Assembly: GCA_023395735.1 (NCBI GenBank)
Contig: JAEWYI010000035.1
Location: 1-14,822, forward strand
Source of the DNA: Cyanobacteria bacterium OH_SFB_17
GTDB lineage: Bacteria > Cyanobacteriota > Vampirovibrionia > Gastranaerophilales > Gastranaerophilaceae
Direction: 5' to 3'
Length of the DNA: 14,822 bases
Under the pieces are notes generated by a model. The model was not told the origin of the DNA, did not search any database, and saw only the letters and a program-made list of their open reading frames with translations. Made by a program: the position numbers and the translations under genes. Of the stretch, positions 7,072-14,271 are shown in pieces; within the stretch, counting starts at the first letter, position 1, and the number at the start of each line of letters is the position of its first letter.

Positions 7072-8568
7072 CTATGAATAAACAAATGGCGGTCCGTTTT
7101 TCACTTCGAACAAAATATTTTCTGCCATAGTCTTGAGTTCTTGTTTTGCTTTCCCCTTTTGTACTTGGTTGTAAAATTCTTCGCAAAGAGGATCAATTGC
7201 AGCATCTTTTTTTGCTTTGAAATTTCTCAACTCAGTTGCCACCAAGCGTTTTTGCAGGTCTAATTCAGTTTCTGCGTTAATTTTTTTGACTTGAACTTCT
7301 TTCATCGCTTCTCCTACCGCTTTTCCGGTGTAGCCAAGCGCAGTGAGTCCGGTTGTACTTAAAAACAGCATTTTGAATTGAGGATTGTCGCTGTCTAAAA
7401 GATAGTTGTAGAAAAAGGCCTTGTAATCGCTTACGTATGAGTTGAAAGCAGGTTTCGGCGTTCCGTCTCCAGCCATCGCTTTGTCTGCTTTTGTCGTTGA
7501 TTTGTTGATGTCAAAGGTCAATTCTTCAATGAATTTTTCTTTTGGTTTTTTATCCCAGTTTAGCTCTTTTAGCTCTTTTTGAATGTATCCTGAGCTGCTG
7601 TCGATTGATAAAAACATGTTTTTTAGTTTTTGTTCGTCTTGTGCGCGGGTTTCGTTTGTTGATTTTTTTATGATTGTTTTTATCGAGTCTTGAGTCTTTT
7701 TAATATAGCCTTCAAGGCTGCGTTTGCCTTTGTTTAGGTTCCTTATTGAAAGGAATCCCAGTGCTGCAATCGATGCTACTGTAAGCGCACCTAGAGCGAA
7801 GTAATTAAAGTCAGTTTTTGGTTTGTTTTCGTTATTGTTTTTGCCGCTGAAATAGGTTCTGTCAAAGCTCATTAATTTTTTGAACGTGATTGGAGTTTTC
7901 GGACTGTCACAAAGGTATTCACCAAATTCTCTTGCCTTTTCAGAGAGCATCCCTCTGATTATTTGAATTTTGCCTGAAAAGGATTGAGTTTCTACTGCAA
8001 CGAGGTTTTCTTGAAGATTTTTTTGAATGTCAGCTTCTCGTTTTTTAACCCAGACTTCTTTGCATCCGTCGACAAACATTTTTCCGATAAAACCCATCGA
8101 GGTGAGTGCTAAGACTCCGCTTGCGGCGAGAAGTGTTTTTTTATTCGGACATTTTATTAATTGATAAACTCCTTGGTAGAGTTCATTTGTGATTGAAATA
8201 TTTCTTGTTAAATGATCTAACTTTTTTTCAGAAGCAAGGATTGGATTTACTACTGCGCTTTTGTTTACAAGATGGCTCATTCCCGCAATCAAACCCATTG
8301 TCCCGATTGCAATCAAGCTTATGGGCAAGAGTTTTTTTTCTTTAGTTGTTTGTTCTTGTTCTTTTAATTTTTCGGGCATCCTGGCAGAGTCTGAAATCAC
8401 AAGACTATCGTAAAGTTCGTGGATATCTTCAGTTTTTGGCTCTTTGTAGAAAGAGTTTACAACGACGCCTTCTTTTGTCGCGTCAGAATTTTTTTTCTGT
8501 GCGTCTGTTTGATTTCTTTTTAGCCTTTGGAGTTCGGCATCTTTTATTGATGTAATTGTTTGGGGCAT
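7072..8568 (-). CDS. Multi-pass membrane protein with a two-fold internal repeat, unknown function
   Basis: I do not recognise this 498-residue protein. A polar, charged N-terminus (1-78) is followed by hydrophobic segments at about 80-101, 146-166, 255-277 and 399-418. The protein looks like a duplicated unit, each of the form membrane segment, soluble stretch, Gly-rich membrane segment, basic amphipathic helix. The halves match best at about 148-200 and 401-452: both have a Gly-rich hydrophobic segment, then KEVxVKK (KEVWVKK and KEVQVKK), then LQxxLVAxE and F. The linker in the second half is much longer. The ATG is 3 bases after the previous stop, with AAAAGG inside the last codons of that gene. 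There is no enzyme motif. A structural or pore-forming role is possible but not shown. Confidence 0.72.
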   Translation of the reverse strand: MPQTITSIKDAELQRLKRNQTDAQKKNSDATKEGVVVNSFYKEPKTEDIHELYDSLVISDSARMPEKLKEQEQTTKEKKLLPISLIAIGTMGLIAGMSHLVNKSAVVNPILASEKKLDHLTRNISITNELYQGVYQLIKCPNKKTLLAASGVLALTSMGFIGKMFVDGCKEVWVKKREADIQKNLQENLVAVETQSFSGKIQIIRGMLSEKAREFGEYLCDSPKTPITFKKLMSFDRTYFSGKNNNENKPKTDFNYFALGALTVASIAALGFLSIRNLNKGKRSLEGYIKKTQDSIKTIIKKSTNETRAQDEQKLKNMFLSIDSSSGYIQKELKELNWDKKPKEKFIEELTFDINKSTTKADKAMAGDGTPKPAFNSYVSDYKAFFYNYLLDSDNPQFKMLFLSTTGLTALGYTGKAVGEAMKEVQVKKINAETELDLQKRLVATELRNFKAKKDAAIDPLCEEFYNQVQKGKAKQELKTMAENILFEVKNGPPFVYS

Positions 8569-8571
8569 ATA

Positions 8572-9258
8572 TTAATTCCTTTTGAATTTTTCTTTTATGT
8601 TGTGAAGAAGGGTTTTTAATTTTGTTTGTTTCTTTGCTTCTTCAATTTTTTTCTCATCGTCGTCTACGTATTCAGGCTCATAGATGCCAAATATTGATTT
8701 AAATTTCTTTTTGGCGTTTTTAAATTTTTCTGAAATCTTTTCTTCCATCGAATTTTTTAGCTCGCCAAATATTGCGTTGAGCTTGTCTGAGATGTCCGTA
8801 AATTTTGTTTGAATAAAATTTAGAGCCTTGTTTGCTATAATTGCGACGTTTTTGATTAAATTCAGCACAGGGATTGCAATTTTTGCCGCAATAGCAAGCG
8901 GTTTTGCAATAATTTTGGGTAGATTATCCTGTGATTTTGAAAAATTTGTCAATTTTTGGATTAGGTCTGCAATTTTTTCGGCGCCATTTGCAAATTTGGA
9001 GGCGAAGCTTATAGGTGCTTGTATGTTTTGGTTTTGCGCAAGTTCTTTTTTTCTTTGCGCCATTTCTTTGGCTCTAATCATTTGTTGCCAAACCGCATAA
9101 CACTCATCCCAGCTCATTTCACCTGCACGTGAGTCGTTTTTTTTAGCAGAACCACCGCCACCGCCCATGCCGGAGCATATTGGGCAGGCACCTTGTGGAA
9201 GTCCGTGGGGACAGGTTCCTATTTTTCTTTTTGTAACAGCTGAAGCCGCAACATTCAT
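8572..9258 (-). CDS. CPHG/CPIC cysteine-motif protein, first gene of the riboswitch operon
   Basis: This 228-residue protein is not recognised. Near the N-terminus is a compact likely metal-binding motif, CPHGLPQGACPIC (C16, H18, C25, C28), followed by a glycine run (GMGGGGG, 30-36). C-x-H plus C-x2-C spacing fits one zinc ion. Next come a charged helix (about 48-78), a long amphipathic or weakly hydrophobic Ala/Ile-rich region (about 115-150) that may lie on a membrane, and a Lys/Glu-rich coiled tail ending KEKFKRN. There is no signal peptide. AAAAGGA lies 8 bases before the ATG and is the segment the leader RNA can hide. It heads the three-gene operon. Zinc binding is inferred from the motif only. 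Confidence 0.72.
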   Translation of the reverse strand: MNVAASAVTKRKIGTCPHGLPQGACPICSGMGGGGGSAKKNDSRAGEMSWDECYAVWQQMIRAKEMAQRKKELAQNQNIQAPISFASKFANGAEKIADLIQKLTNFSKSQDNLPKIIAKPLAIAAKIAIPVLNLIKNVAIIANKALNFIQTKFTDISDKLNAIFGELKNSMEEKISEKFKNAKKKFKSIFGIYEPEYVDDDEKKIEEAKKQTKLKTLLHNIKEKFKRN

Positions 9259-9265
9259 TAAAAAA

Positions 9266-9309
9266 GTCCTTTTTCATTAATCTTCCAAGCAAATCAAGTG
9301 AAAAAAGAC
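9266..9309 (-). promoter_or_regulatory. Helix that can hide the ribosome binding site (riboswitch expression platform)
   Basis: On the transcript, GUCUUUUUUC (9309-9300) can pair with GAAAAAGGAC (9275-9266) over 10 base pairs with one G-U, closing a loop of about 24 bases. The second strand contains the AAAAGGA ribosome binding site of the first operon gene, so this helix would block translation. A competing hairpin pairs AAAAGA (9324-9319) with UCUUUU (9308-9303) and uses the same U-run, so the two folds exclude each other. This is how a translational on/off switch is usually built. The pairing is seen in the sequence; the switching is inferred. Confidence 0.55.
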
Positions 9310-9437
9310 GGTCAAAAATCTTTTAAAGTCCCTAACTTTGCTCGAAGTTGGTAGTTTTAGCAATGACAAAGAGTCATTTGGGTATTCCGACTTTTACGGC
9401 TGCGGCACAGTTGGAGATGTTCACTCCATTTCCCCTT
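9300..9437 (-). ncRNA. Cobalamin-riboswitch-like leader RNA
   Basis: The leader matches the core of the cobalamin riboswitch family. The 5' end has GGGGAA (9435-9430). P4 pairs TGGAG with CTCCA (9428-9424/9416-9412) and has loop TGAACAT, against consensus UGAAAAU. P5 pairs CTG with CAG (9410-9408/9402-9400) and has CCGC in its 3' half. CCGTAA follows, and P6 pairs CCG with CGG (9399-9397/9389-9387). A final ACCC (9383-9380) closes a short P3 with the first Gs. A hairpin of AATGAC, TCTTT, GTCATT (9378-9362) comes next. The compact P3-P6 core resembles the small Cbl-II type more than the large AdoCbl type. P1 and P2 appear absent because transcription seems to begin at the core, and I could not find a convincing loop 5 to loop 13 kiss. 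Ligand binding is therefore unproven. Confidence 0.62.
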
Positions 9438-9443
9438 GTATTT

Positions 9444-9472
9444 ATAGTATTTTATCCTAATTGTGATGTCAA
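9444..9472 (-). promoter_or_regulatory. Sigma-70-type promoter of the leader and three-gene operon
   Basis: A perfect -35 TTGACA (9472-9467) and a -10 TACTAT (9449-9444) are separated by exactly 17 bases on the minus strand. This predicts a transcription start near 9436-9438, directly at the first bases of the riboswitch-like core. It lies just after the stop of the TPR gene, so the operon has its own promoter instead of relying on read-through. Confidence 0.75.
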
Positions 9473-9495
9473 TATTTTGTGACGAGATGTTTCGG

Positions 9496-10242
9496 TTATC
9501 TTGCTCGTTCGTAATATTTTTGGGCAAGTTGTTTGTTTGTCGGCTCAAGCACTTTTGCAATACCCAAGCAAGATTGTTTGCTAGCCGGATTTATTCTGAG
9601 AGCTTGGATGTAATTTTTTAAAGCACTTTTGGGGCTGTTTTGCTGTGAATAAATTTCGCCTTTTAAATAGAATGCATAAGCGTTAAAAGGTTCAATTTTT
9701 GTAACTTCGTCCAACAATTCAAGCGCAAGATGAGAATAAGAGCTTTTTTGCGCATTTTTAAGCTCAATTGCGGCTTCAATTTTTTTATCGGTGTCGATAT
9801 CTAAACCTTTTGCTGATTCAAAAATTAGCTGATATGCATCTTGAGCTTCATTTTTTTGTTGTTTAGTTTGTGTGTTTTTTGAATACACAGCAGGTTTTGA
9901 GTTAAGTGAAACTGTTTTGATAGAAGCTGTCTTTAAAGATATATTGTAAACAGACGGAGTCGAAATTCTCTGTACAACACTGACTTTTTCTTCTGGCATA
10001 AGTTTAAAAAGCTCTTTGTTTGACAACATAAAAATTGGTCTGTATTTGTTAAAATGAAGTAAATTTTTCTCCCAGTATTTACTTGCTCGAATTGTAGTAT
10101 TCGGTTCAATCTCCGTCATAATAGTGCTTTCTGTATCATAGAAAAGGTCTTGAGAAACCCTGCCTGTAACTTTTGCAAGTGTTGGCAGAGTTCCTATACC
10201 TATTAAAATTAAGCTGATTATGACTTTTGATTTAATCTTCAT
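9496..10242 (-). CDS. Secreted protein with C-terminal tetratricopeptide repeats
   Basis: This 248-residue protein starts with a clear Sec signal peptide: basic MKIKSK, a hydrophobic core, and likely cleavage after TLA at about residue 23. The middle (about 24-130) is of mixed character and unknown fold. The C-terminal part has TPR-type helices at about 145-248, the clearest unit being AYAFYLKGEIYSQQ, SALKNYIQALRINP and then a further helix pair ending AQKYYERAR. It should act in the periplasm or at the cell surface as a protein-binding module. Its ATG lies inside the end of the aminotransferase gene (11-base overlap), so the two are co-transcribed and probably translationally coupled. No link between their functions is evident, and its partner is unknown. 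Confidence 0.8.
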   Translation of the reverse strand: MKIKSKVIISLILIGIGTLPTLAKVTGRVSQDLFYDTESTIMTEIEPNTTIRASKYWEKNLLHFNKYRPIFMLSNKELFKLMPEEKVSVVQRISTPSVYNISLKTASIKTVSLNSKPAVYSKNTQTKQQKNEAQDAYQLIFESAKGLDIDTDKKIEAAIELKNAQKSSYSHLALELLDEVTKIEPFNAYAFYLKGEIYSQQNSPKSALKNYIQALRINPASKQSCLGIAKVLEPTNKQLAQKYYERAR

Positions 10243-11428
10243 ACCTAATATTCGCCTTGTTTAACCTTTCAATTGCGGCTTTTAGCGTTTCCATTTTTTG
10301 AACCAAGGAAACCCTGAAGTACCCATCCGAGCCTGCGCCAAAAGCCATTCCCGGTGTGAATACAACGCCTGTTTCATTCATAACTTTTAAACAGAAATCT
10401 TTTGAATGCATTCCGTTTGGAACCTTTAGCCACAAATACATTGTAGCATTAGATTTTTTGGTCTTCCAACCAAGTTTTGCAAATTCCTCTACCAAAAAAT
10501 CTCTTCGTTTTGCGTATTCAGTCATAGTTTCTTCTACGTATTCATAAGGCATTTCCATTGCTGCAATGGCTGCATCTTGCATTATTGTAGAAGTTCCGTA
10601 GTCGAAATTAAGTTTCATTGCAAATACTGTGTCAACAAGCTCTCTTTTGCCAAGCACAAAACCGACTCTCCACCCTGCCATGTTGAAAGTTTTTGAGCAG
10701 GTATGAACTTCAAGTGCAACATCTTGAGCGCCTTCGATTGCAAAGATGCTCAAAGGTCTGTAATTGTCAAAGCAGACTTCGCCGTATGCTAAATCTGAGA
10801 TTATTAATATACTGTGTTTTCTGCAAAATTGAACAAGTTTTTCCAAAAACCATTTTGGTGCGCAAGCTCCTGTCGGATTGTTTGGATAGTTGATTACAAA
10901 TATTTTTGCTTCGTTTGCAATGTCTTCAGGAATGGAATCCAAATCAGGAAGAAAATCGTTTTCTTCTTTAAGCGGAACGTGAAAAACTTTAGCCCCCGCA
11001 ACCCAAGTCGCACGGGAAAGCACAGGGTAATAAGGATCCGGTACGATGTTTATGTCTCCAGGGTTTGTGAAAGCCATTGAAACATGTGCTATTCCTTCTT
11101 TTCCTCCATTTACCGCTTGTGCTGTGAATGTTTCATCAAGATCAACGTTATAACGATTTTTCATCCAAACTTTTATCGCATCTTGAAATTCTTTTTTTCC
11201 TCTAAAATCAGGGTAGCCATGTGTCTTAGGATTTTTAATTGATTTGATTGTTTCGTCAACGATGTATTGCGGAGTAGGTCTGTCAGGATTTCCTATACCC
11301 AAGTCAATCAAGTCTATTCCTTTGCTTCGCGCTTCTTGTTTGAGCTCGTCAAGTTCTACAAATATATATTTGTCCAAATTCAAAATTTTGTCAGCCGGTG
11401 TTATGTTAATTTTTTCCATAGTTTTCAT
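10232..11428 (-). CDS. dapL: LL-diaminopimelate aminotransferase (DapL type), PLP class I
   Basis: This 398-residue fold-type-I aminotransferase has IDLGIGNPDRPTP near the start, a Gly-Lys-Glu phosphate-site stretch (NGGKEG), NYPNNPTG, SDLAYGE (Asp and Tyr contacting PLP), the Schiff-base lysine K246 in CSKTFNMAGWRVG, and the carboxylate-binding Arg in GYFRVSLV. The overall pattern (DxPTPxYIV, GYPDFRGKKEF, PLKEENDFLPDLDSIPEDIA) is that of the DapL group, which converts tetrahydrodipicolinate directly to LL-diaminopimelate for lysine and peptidoglycan. Related alanine or aspartate aminotransferases cannot be fully excluded. The ATG at 11428 is preferred because GGAGAA lies just before it; an upstream in-frame ATG at 11440 would add four residues but has a poor ribosome binding site. 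It heads a two-gene unit with the TPR protein. Confidence 0.85.
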   Translation of the reverse strand: MKTMEKINITPADKILNLDKYIFVELDELKQEARSKGIDLIDLGIGNPDRPTPQYIVDETIKSIKNPKTHGYPDFRGKKEFQDAIKVWMKNRYNVDLDETFTAQAVNGGKEGIAHVSMAFTNPGDINIVPDPYYPVLSRATWVAGAKVFHVPLKEENDFLPDLDSIPEDIANEAKIFVINYPNNPTGACAPKWFLEKLVQFCRKHSILIISDLAYGEVCFDNYRPLSIFAIEGAQDVALEVHTCSKTFNMAGWRVGFVLGKRELVDTVFAMKLNFDYGTSTIMQDAAIAAMEMPYEYVEETMTEYAKRRDFLVEEFAKLGWKTKKSNATMYLWLKVPNGMHSKDFCLKVMNETGVVFTPGMAFGAGSDGYFRVSLVQKMETLKAAIERLNKANIRYED

Positions 11429-11513
11429 TATCTTCTCCATTAATGTATTTTACCAATTTTTTGTCAAAAAGACACAAACTTAATTATTCTTAAAATAATC
11501 ACAAGTCCGCCAC

Positions 11514-11537
11514 AAAATAGAGCTTAAAGCCTATTTT
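11514..11537. terminator. Hairpin after the glycosyltransferase gene, probable terminator
   Basis: AAAATAG (11514-11520) and CTATTTT (11531-11537) flank an inner GCT/AGC pair, giving a stem of about 10 base pairs with one bulge. It sits 10 bases past the stop of the minus-strand glycosyltransferase gene. The T-run that a terminator needs is part of the stem, so termination strength is uncertain. The remaining spacer up to the aminotransferase start (11441-11510) must hold that gene's promoter, but I could not find a convincing one. Confidence 0.45.
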
Positions 11538-11546
11538 ATTTAGTTG

Positions 11547-12509
11547 TTATGCTATTTCAAGAATTGTTTTGGCTCGCGCGCTAAAAGTATTGCTTTCAAT
11601 AACTTGTAATCTGCCTGCAACGGCGATTTTTTGAGCAATGTTTATGTTGTTGAGGTAAAATTCTGTTTTGTCAATTAAATCTTCAATGCTACTGTATGTT
11701 TCAAGGTGTTTTGAAATCTTGAACATGTCTTGCAAGTCATCTCTTTCATCGGTCAGCAAAAACCCGCCGGATGCTAGCACTTCAAAAACTCTGTAATTTA
11801 TAGAAGATCTACCTTGCAGGTCGATATTTATGTTGATTTTGGACGAGGCATAAACTTCTGCCAAGTCTTCTTCTTTTTCAATAAATCCACGCCAGCATTT
11901 TGAATAAATTTTTAAATCATCTTCAGATAAAAGATTTTTTTCTTTAATTTCTTCAATACTTTGCTTAAAGTGTTTTTCGTATGAAAAAATATTTAATTTA
12001 TTTTTGAAAGTTTTTACAAGTTCGCATAATATTTCTTGTCTTATATCAGTAAGAGGTCTTCCTACAAAGCTTAAATCATATTTGTATTCAGAGAAAAACT
12101 TTTTATATTTTTGTGGATTTATTGCAAGAGGAAGGTAGGTGCTGTTTTCAAATTCATTTAAAAAATCTTTGTCCCAAATGAAAATTTTAGGGTTAAATTC
12201 TTTTAATTTTTTATAAAGTTCTTTTTTTGCTCCAAGCGCAAATTTACCTCTGGGTTCATCTGCGAAATAGCATACAATGTTTTTGCAGTTTGAATTTTTG
12301 ACGATTTCTGTACAATTTTTATCCATCAAAAAGGAATAATCGTAGCCAAAAATCATGTCCGGAGAAAATTTTTCAATATCTTCCTTGGATATTTCATCAA
12401 CTATTTTTTTTAAGATTTTGCATTTATTTTGCACAAATCCATCAGCAAACCCATTCATTATGAGTTCGCCAGCTATGCTTCTTGGGGATATTATCAAAAT
12501 CTTTTTCAT
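11547..12509 (-). CDS. CgeB-like glycosyltransferase (GT-B fold)
   Basis: This 320-residue protein begins MKKILIISPRS, the first beta strand of a Rossmann-like domain. It has a mid-region SFVGRPLTDIRQEIL (147-161) at the domain junction and a C-terminal nucleotide-sugar signature, SSINYRVFEVLASGGFLLTD (235-254), with N238, R240 and E243. Together these are typical of the CgeB/DUF3880 glycosyltransferase group, which moves a sugar from a nucleotide donor to a glycan or protein. There is no membrane segment, so it should be cytosolic. The ribosome binding site is weak. It is a single-gene unit, divergent from the Hcp-like genes and ending in a hairpin. Given nearby flagellar genes, flagellin or surface-glycan modification is possible, but acceptor and sugar cannot be read. 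Confidence 0.78.
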   Translation of the reverse strand: MKKILIISPRSIAGELIMNGFADGFVQNKCKILKKIVDEISKEDIEKFSPDMIFGYDYSFLMDKNCTEIVKNSNCKNIVCYFADEPRGKFALGAKKELYKKLKEFNPKIFIWDKDFLNEFENSTYLPLAINPQKYKKFFSEYKYDLSFVGRPLTDIRQEILCELVKTFKNKLNIFSYEKHFKQSIEEIKEKNLLSEDDLKIYSKCWRGFIEKEEDLAEVYASSKININIDLQGRSSINYRVFEVLASGGFLLTDERDDLQDMFKISKHLETYSSIEDLIDKTEFYLNNINIAQKIAVAGRLQVIESNTFSARAKTILEIA

Positions 12510-12593
12510 ATTCTAAGTTTATAATAAGCACATGCATAAATCAATTATTACCCAAGATATTAACAAAACGAGTAATTTATTTTACTTAAAAGT

Positions 12594-12622
12594 CTATTAG
12601 AATGTAGTCGATGGGATATTAT
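12594..12622 (+). promoter_or_regulatory. Candidate promoter of the Hcp-like gene pair
   Basis: In the 147-base spacer between divergent genes, TATTAT at 12617-12622, preceded by TGGGA, looks like an extended -10 element. The matching -35 position (12594-12599, CTATTA) is poor, so the promoter may need an activator. AAAGGA at 12645-12650 is the ribosome binding site of the ATG at 12657. I saw no clear operator palindrome in this spacer. Confidence 0.35.
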
Positions 12623-12656
12623 AACTATTCATCAACGGAGCCCGAAAGGATAAAAT

Positions 12657-14261
12657 ATGTATAACGAGTTCAAAACAGCTACGCACATGTCTGATCAGTG
12701 TCTTACAAAAGGGATATGTTCTACAAATACAACTCAGTCTTCTATAAATGAAATAATTCTTTTGTATCTAAAAGAGTTGGCGTTTTATGTTTTAAGGCTG
12801 AAAAATTTAGGGATTACAAATGAAGCTGTTAAAAAAGTTTTTATAGATGATTTGTTCAACACAATAGCATGCTCGGAATTTAACCAAGAACAATTTTCAG
12901 CGATGATGACGAAGCTTTATGAGTATATAAATCAATCAAAATTCTTGTACGAAAAAGTTTGTAATGAAAGAAATTTGCCTGTAGAAACAAACAAATCATA
13001 CTTTAAATACAGTAAAAAATTTGATTTGACCGATGCCATAAGAAAAGGCGAAAAATATTACATAAAAAAGATGCAGAGTTATTCTTCTCTTCAAAGTTCG
13101 CTTTATGACATTATGCTTTTTATTGCAAAAAGCATGGATATAAAGCTTGTTGAACTGGAGCGACTCGGTAAAACTTATGAAGAAGCTTATTATACAATTT
13201 TGACTCTGTTTGATAAAATTAGACCTCGTGATTGTTCTAATGAAGAAGTTAAGGAAATTATTCTGGAGGCTGTTCAGGTTTATTATAAACTAGTAAGAGA
13301 GGTTTATTACGCCCTAGAAGAATCTTATGGCAAATCTGAAGTCAGCGAAATTTCTTTTTCTACTCAACCAGGGAAGGCAATTTTGGTTTCTGGTGCAGAT
13401 TTCAAGAAATTGGAATATGTTCTAGAAGCTACTAAAGACAGCGGTGTAAACGTTTATACCCATGGCAGAGAAATGATTGGTGCACATTCTTATCCTAAAT
13501 TGAAAGCTTATCCCAACTTGAAGGGGCACTTTGGTATTTCTCTAGACGGTTCTCTTGTCGATTTTGCTTCTTTTCCGGGTGCTATTTTGATGACAAAAGG
13601 GACTCTTCAGTCTGTTGAATATTTATACAGGGGAAGATTGTTTACTATGGACCCTATTCCTCCAAGCGGGGTTATAAAGATTAAAGATAATAATTTTGAA
13701 CAGTTAGTCTCTTCTGCCTTGAACGCGAAAGGTTTTGTGAAATCAACTACAAGACCATCTTATAGAGTCGGTTTTAATCGTCAAGAAATTTATGATAAAG
13801 CTCAAAAAGTTATTGAAAAATATATGGCGAAGGAAATTAGGCATATATATGTTATCGGGTTATTGAATTTTCCGGTGCCTAAAGTTGAATATTTTGATGA
13901 TTTTTTGAATTCAGTTCCTGATGATTGTTATGTCTTTTCTCTAGCACACAAAAAAAGCGGCCCAAATATCTTCCATTTGGAATCTTATTATGATTATTCG
14001 CTTCTTTATGGAATTTTAAATACTTTTGAAAAAAGTATACCAGTGTCCAGTATTAATATGACTGTGTTTTTGTATAATTGCGACAAGCATACTATTTCAA
14101 ATTTGCTTTATCTGAAAAAGAAAGGCGTTAAATCTGTCTTTATGCCAAAGTGTCCTCCTACATTGGTTAGTCCACTGATTATGAACACGATGCAAGATGA
14201 ATTTAACATAATGGAAGTTTCGACTCCGAATGCAGATTTAGAAAAAACACTGTCAACCTGA
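12657..14261 (+). CDS. Hybrid-cluster-protein (Hcp)-like protein lacking cluster ligands
   Basis: This 534-residue protein follows the Hcp/hydroxylamine reductase fold almost end to end. Landmarks are CLTKGIC (15-21), GVNVYTHG (263-270), AHSYPKLKAYPNLKGHFG (276-293), FPGAILMT (306-313), RHIYVIG (395-401) and VPDDCYVFSLA (420-430). Real Hcp holds a 4Fe-4S cluster with four N-terminal cysteines and a hybrid cluster with His, two Glu, four Cys and one Lys nearby. Here only the last two N-terminal cysteines (C15, C21) remain. The GHDL histidine is A247. The TTNC cysteine is T316, the GGCDG cysteine is L403, the LACGKY cysteine is H431, and the QCND cysteine is missing in a region also shortened by about 15 residues. 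The WFEQK stretch is YNCDKH. It therefore cannot carry the normal hybrid cluster and is probably not a hydroxylamine or NO reductase. A second paralogue follows by 10 bases. Confidence 0.87.
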   Translation: MYNEFKTATHMSDQCLTKGICSTNTTQSSINEIILLYLKELAFYVLRLKNLGITNEAVKKVFIDDLFNTIACSEFNQEQFSAMMTKLYEYINQSKFLYEKVCNERNLPVETNKSYFKYSKKFDLTDAIRKGEKYYIKKMQSYSSLQSSLYDIMLFIAKSMDIKLVELERLGKTYEEAYYTILTLFDKIRPRDCSNEEVKEIILEAVQVYYKLVREVYYALEESYGKSEVSEISFSTQPGKAILVSGADFKKLEYVLEATKDSGVNVYTHGREMIGAHSYPKLKAYPNLKGHFGISLDGSLVDFASFPGAILMTKGTLQSVEYLYRGRLFTMDPIPPSGVIKIKDNNFEQLVSSALNAKGFVKSTTRPSYRVGFNRQEIYDKAQKVIEKYMAKEIRHIYVIGLLNFPVPKVEYFDDFLNSVPDDCYVFSLAHKKSGPNIFHLESYYDYSLLYGILNTFEKSIPVSSINMTVFLYNCDKHTISNLLYLKKKGVKSVFMPKCPPTLVSPLIMNTMQDEFNIMEVSTPNADLEKTLST

Positions 14262-14271
14262 GGAGAATTTT

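Noticed and set aside
9303..9324. AAAAGA / UCUUUU hairpin followed by Us as an intrinsic terminator
   Set aside because: The stem has only one G-C pair and is too weak to terminate; it fits better as the alternative to the helix that hides the ribosome binding site.
9357..9560. Minus-strand open frame of 67 codons
   Set aside because: It runs across the end of the TPR gene, the promoter and the structured leader, has no plausible ribosome binding site and resembles nothing.
11441..11467. TTGACA at 11467-11462 as the -35 of the aminotransferase gene
   Set aside because: No good -10 hexamer lies 16-18 bases downstream, and the start of transcription would fall on the start codon.
11483..11499. 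Inverted repeat ATTATT / AATAAT before the aminotransferase gene
   Set aside because: It is made only of A and T in an AT-rich spacer, so chance is likely; there is no further operator evidence.
12657..14261. Annotation as hydroxylamine reductase / NO reductase Hcp
   Set aside because: The fold matches, but the cysteines, histidine and neighbouring residues that bind the hybrid cluster are replaced, so the enzyme name is not supported.
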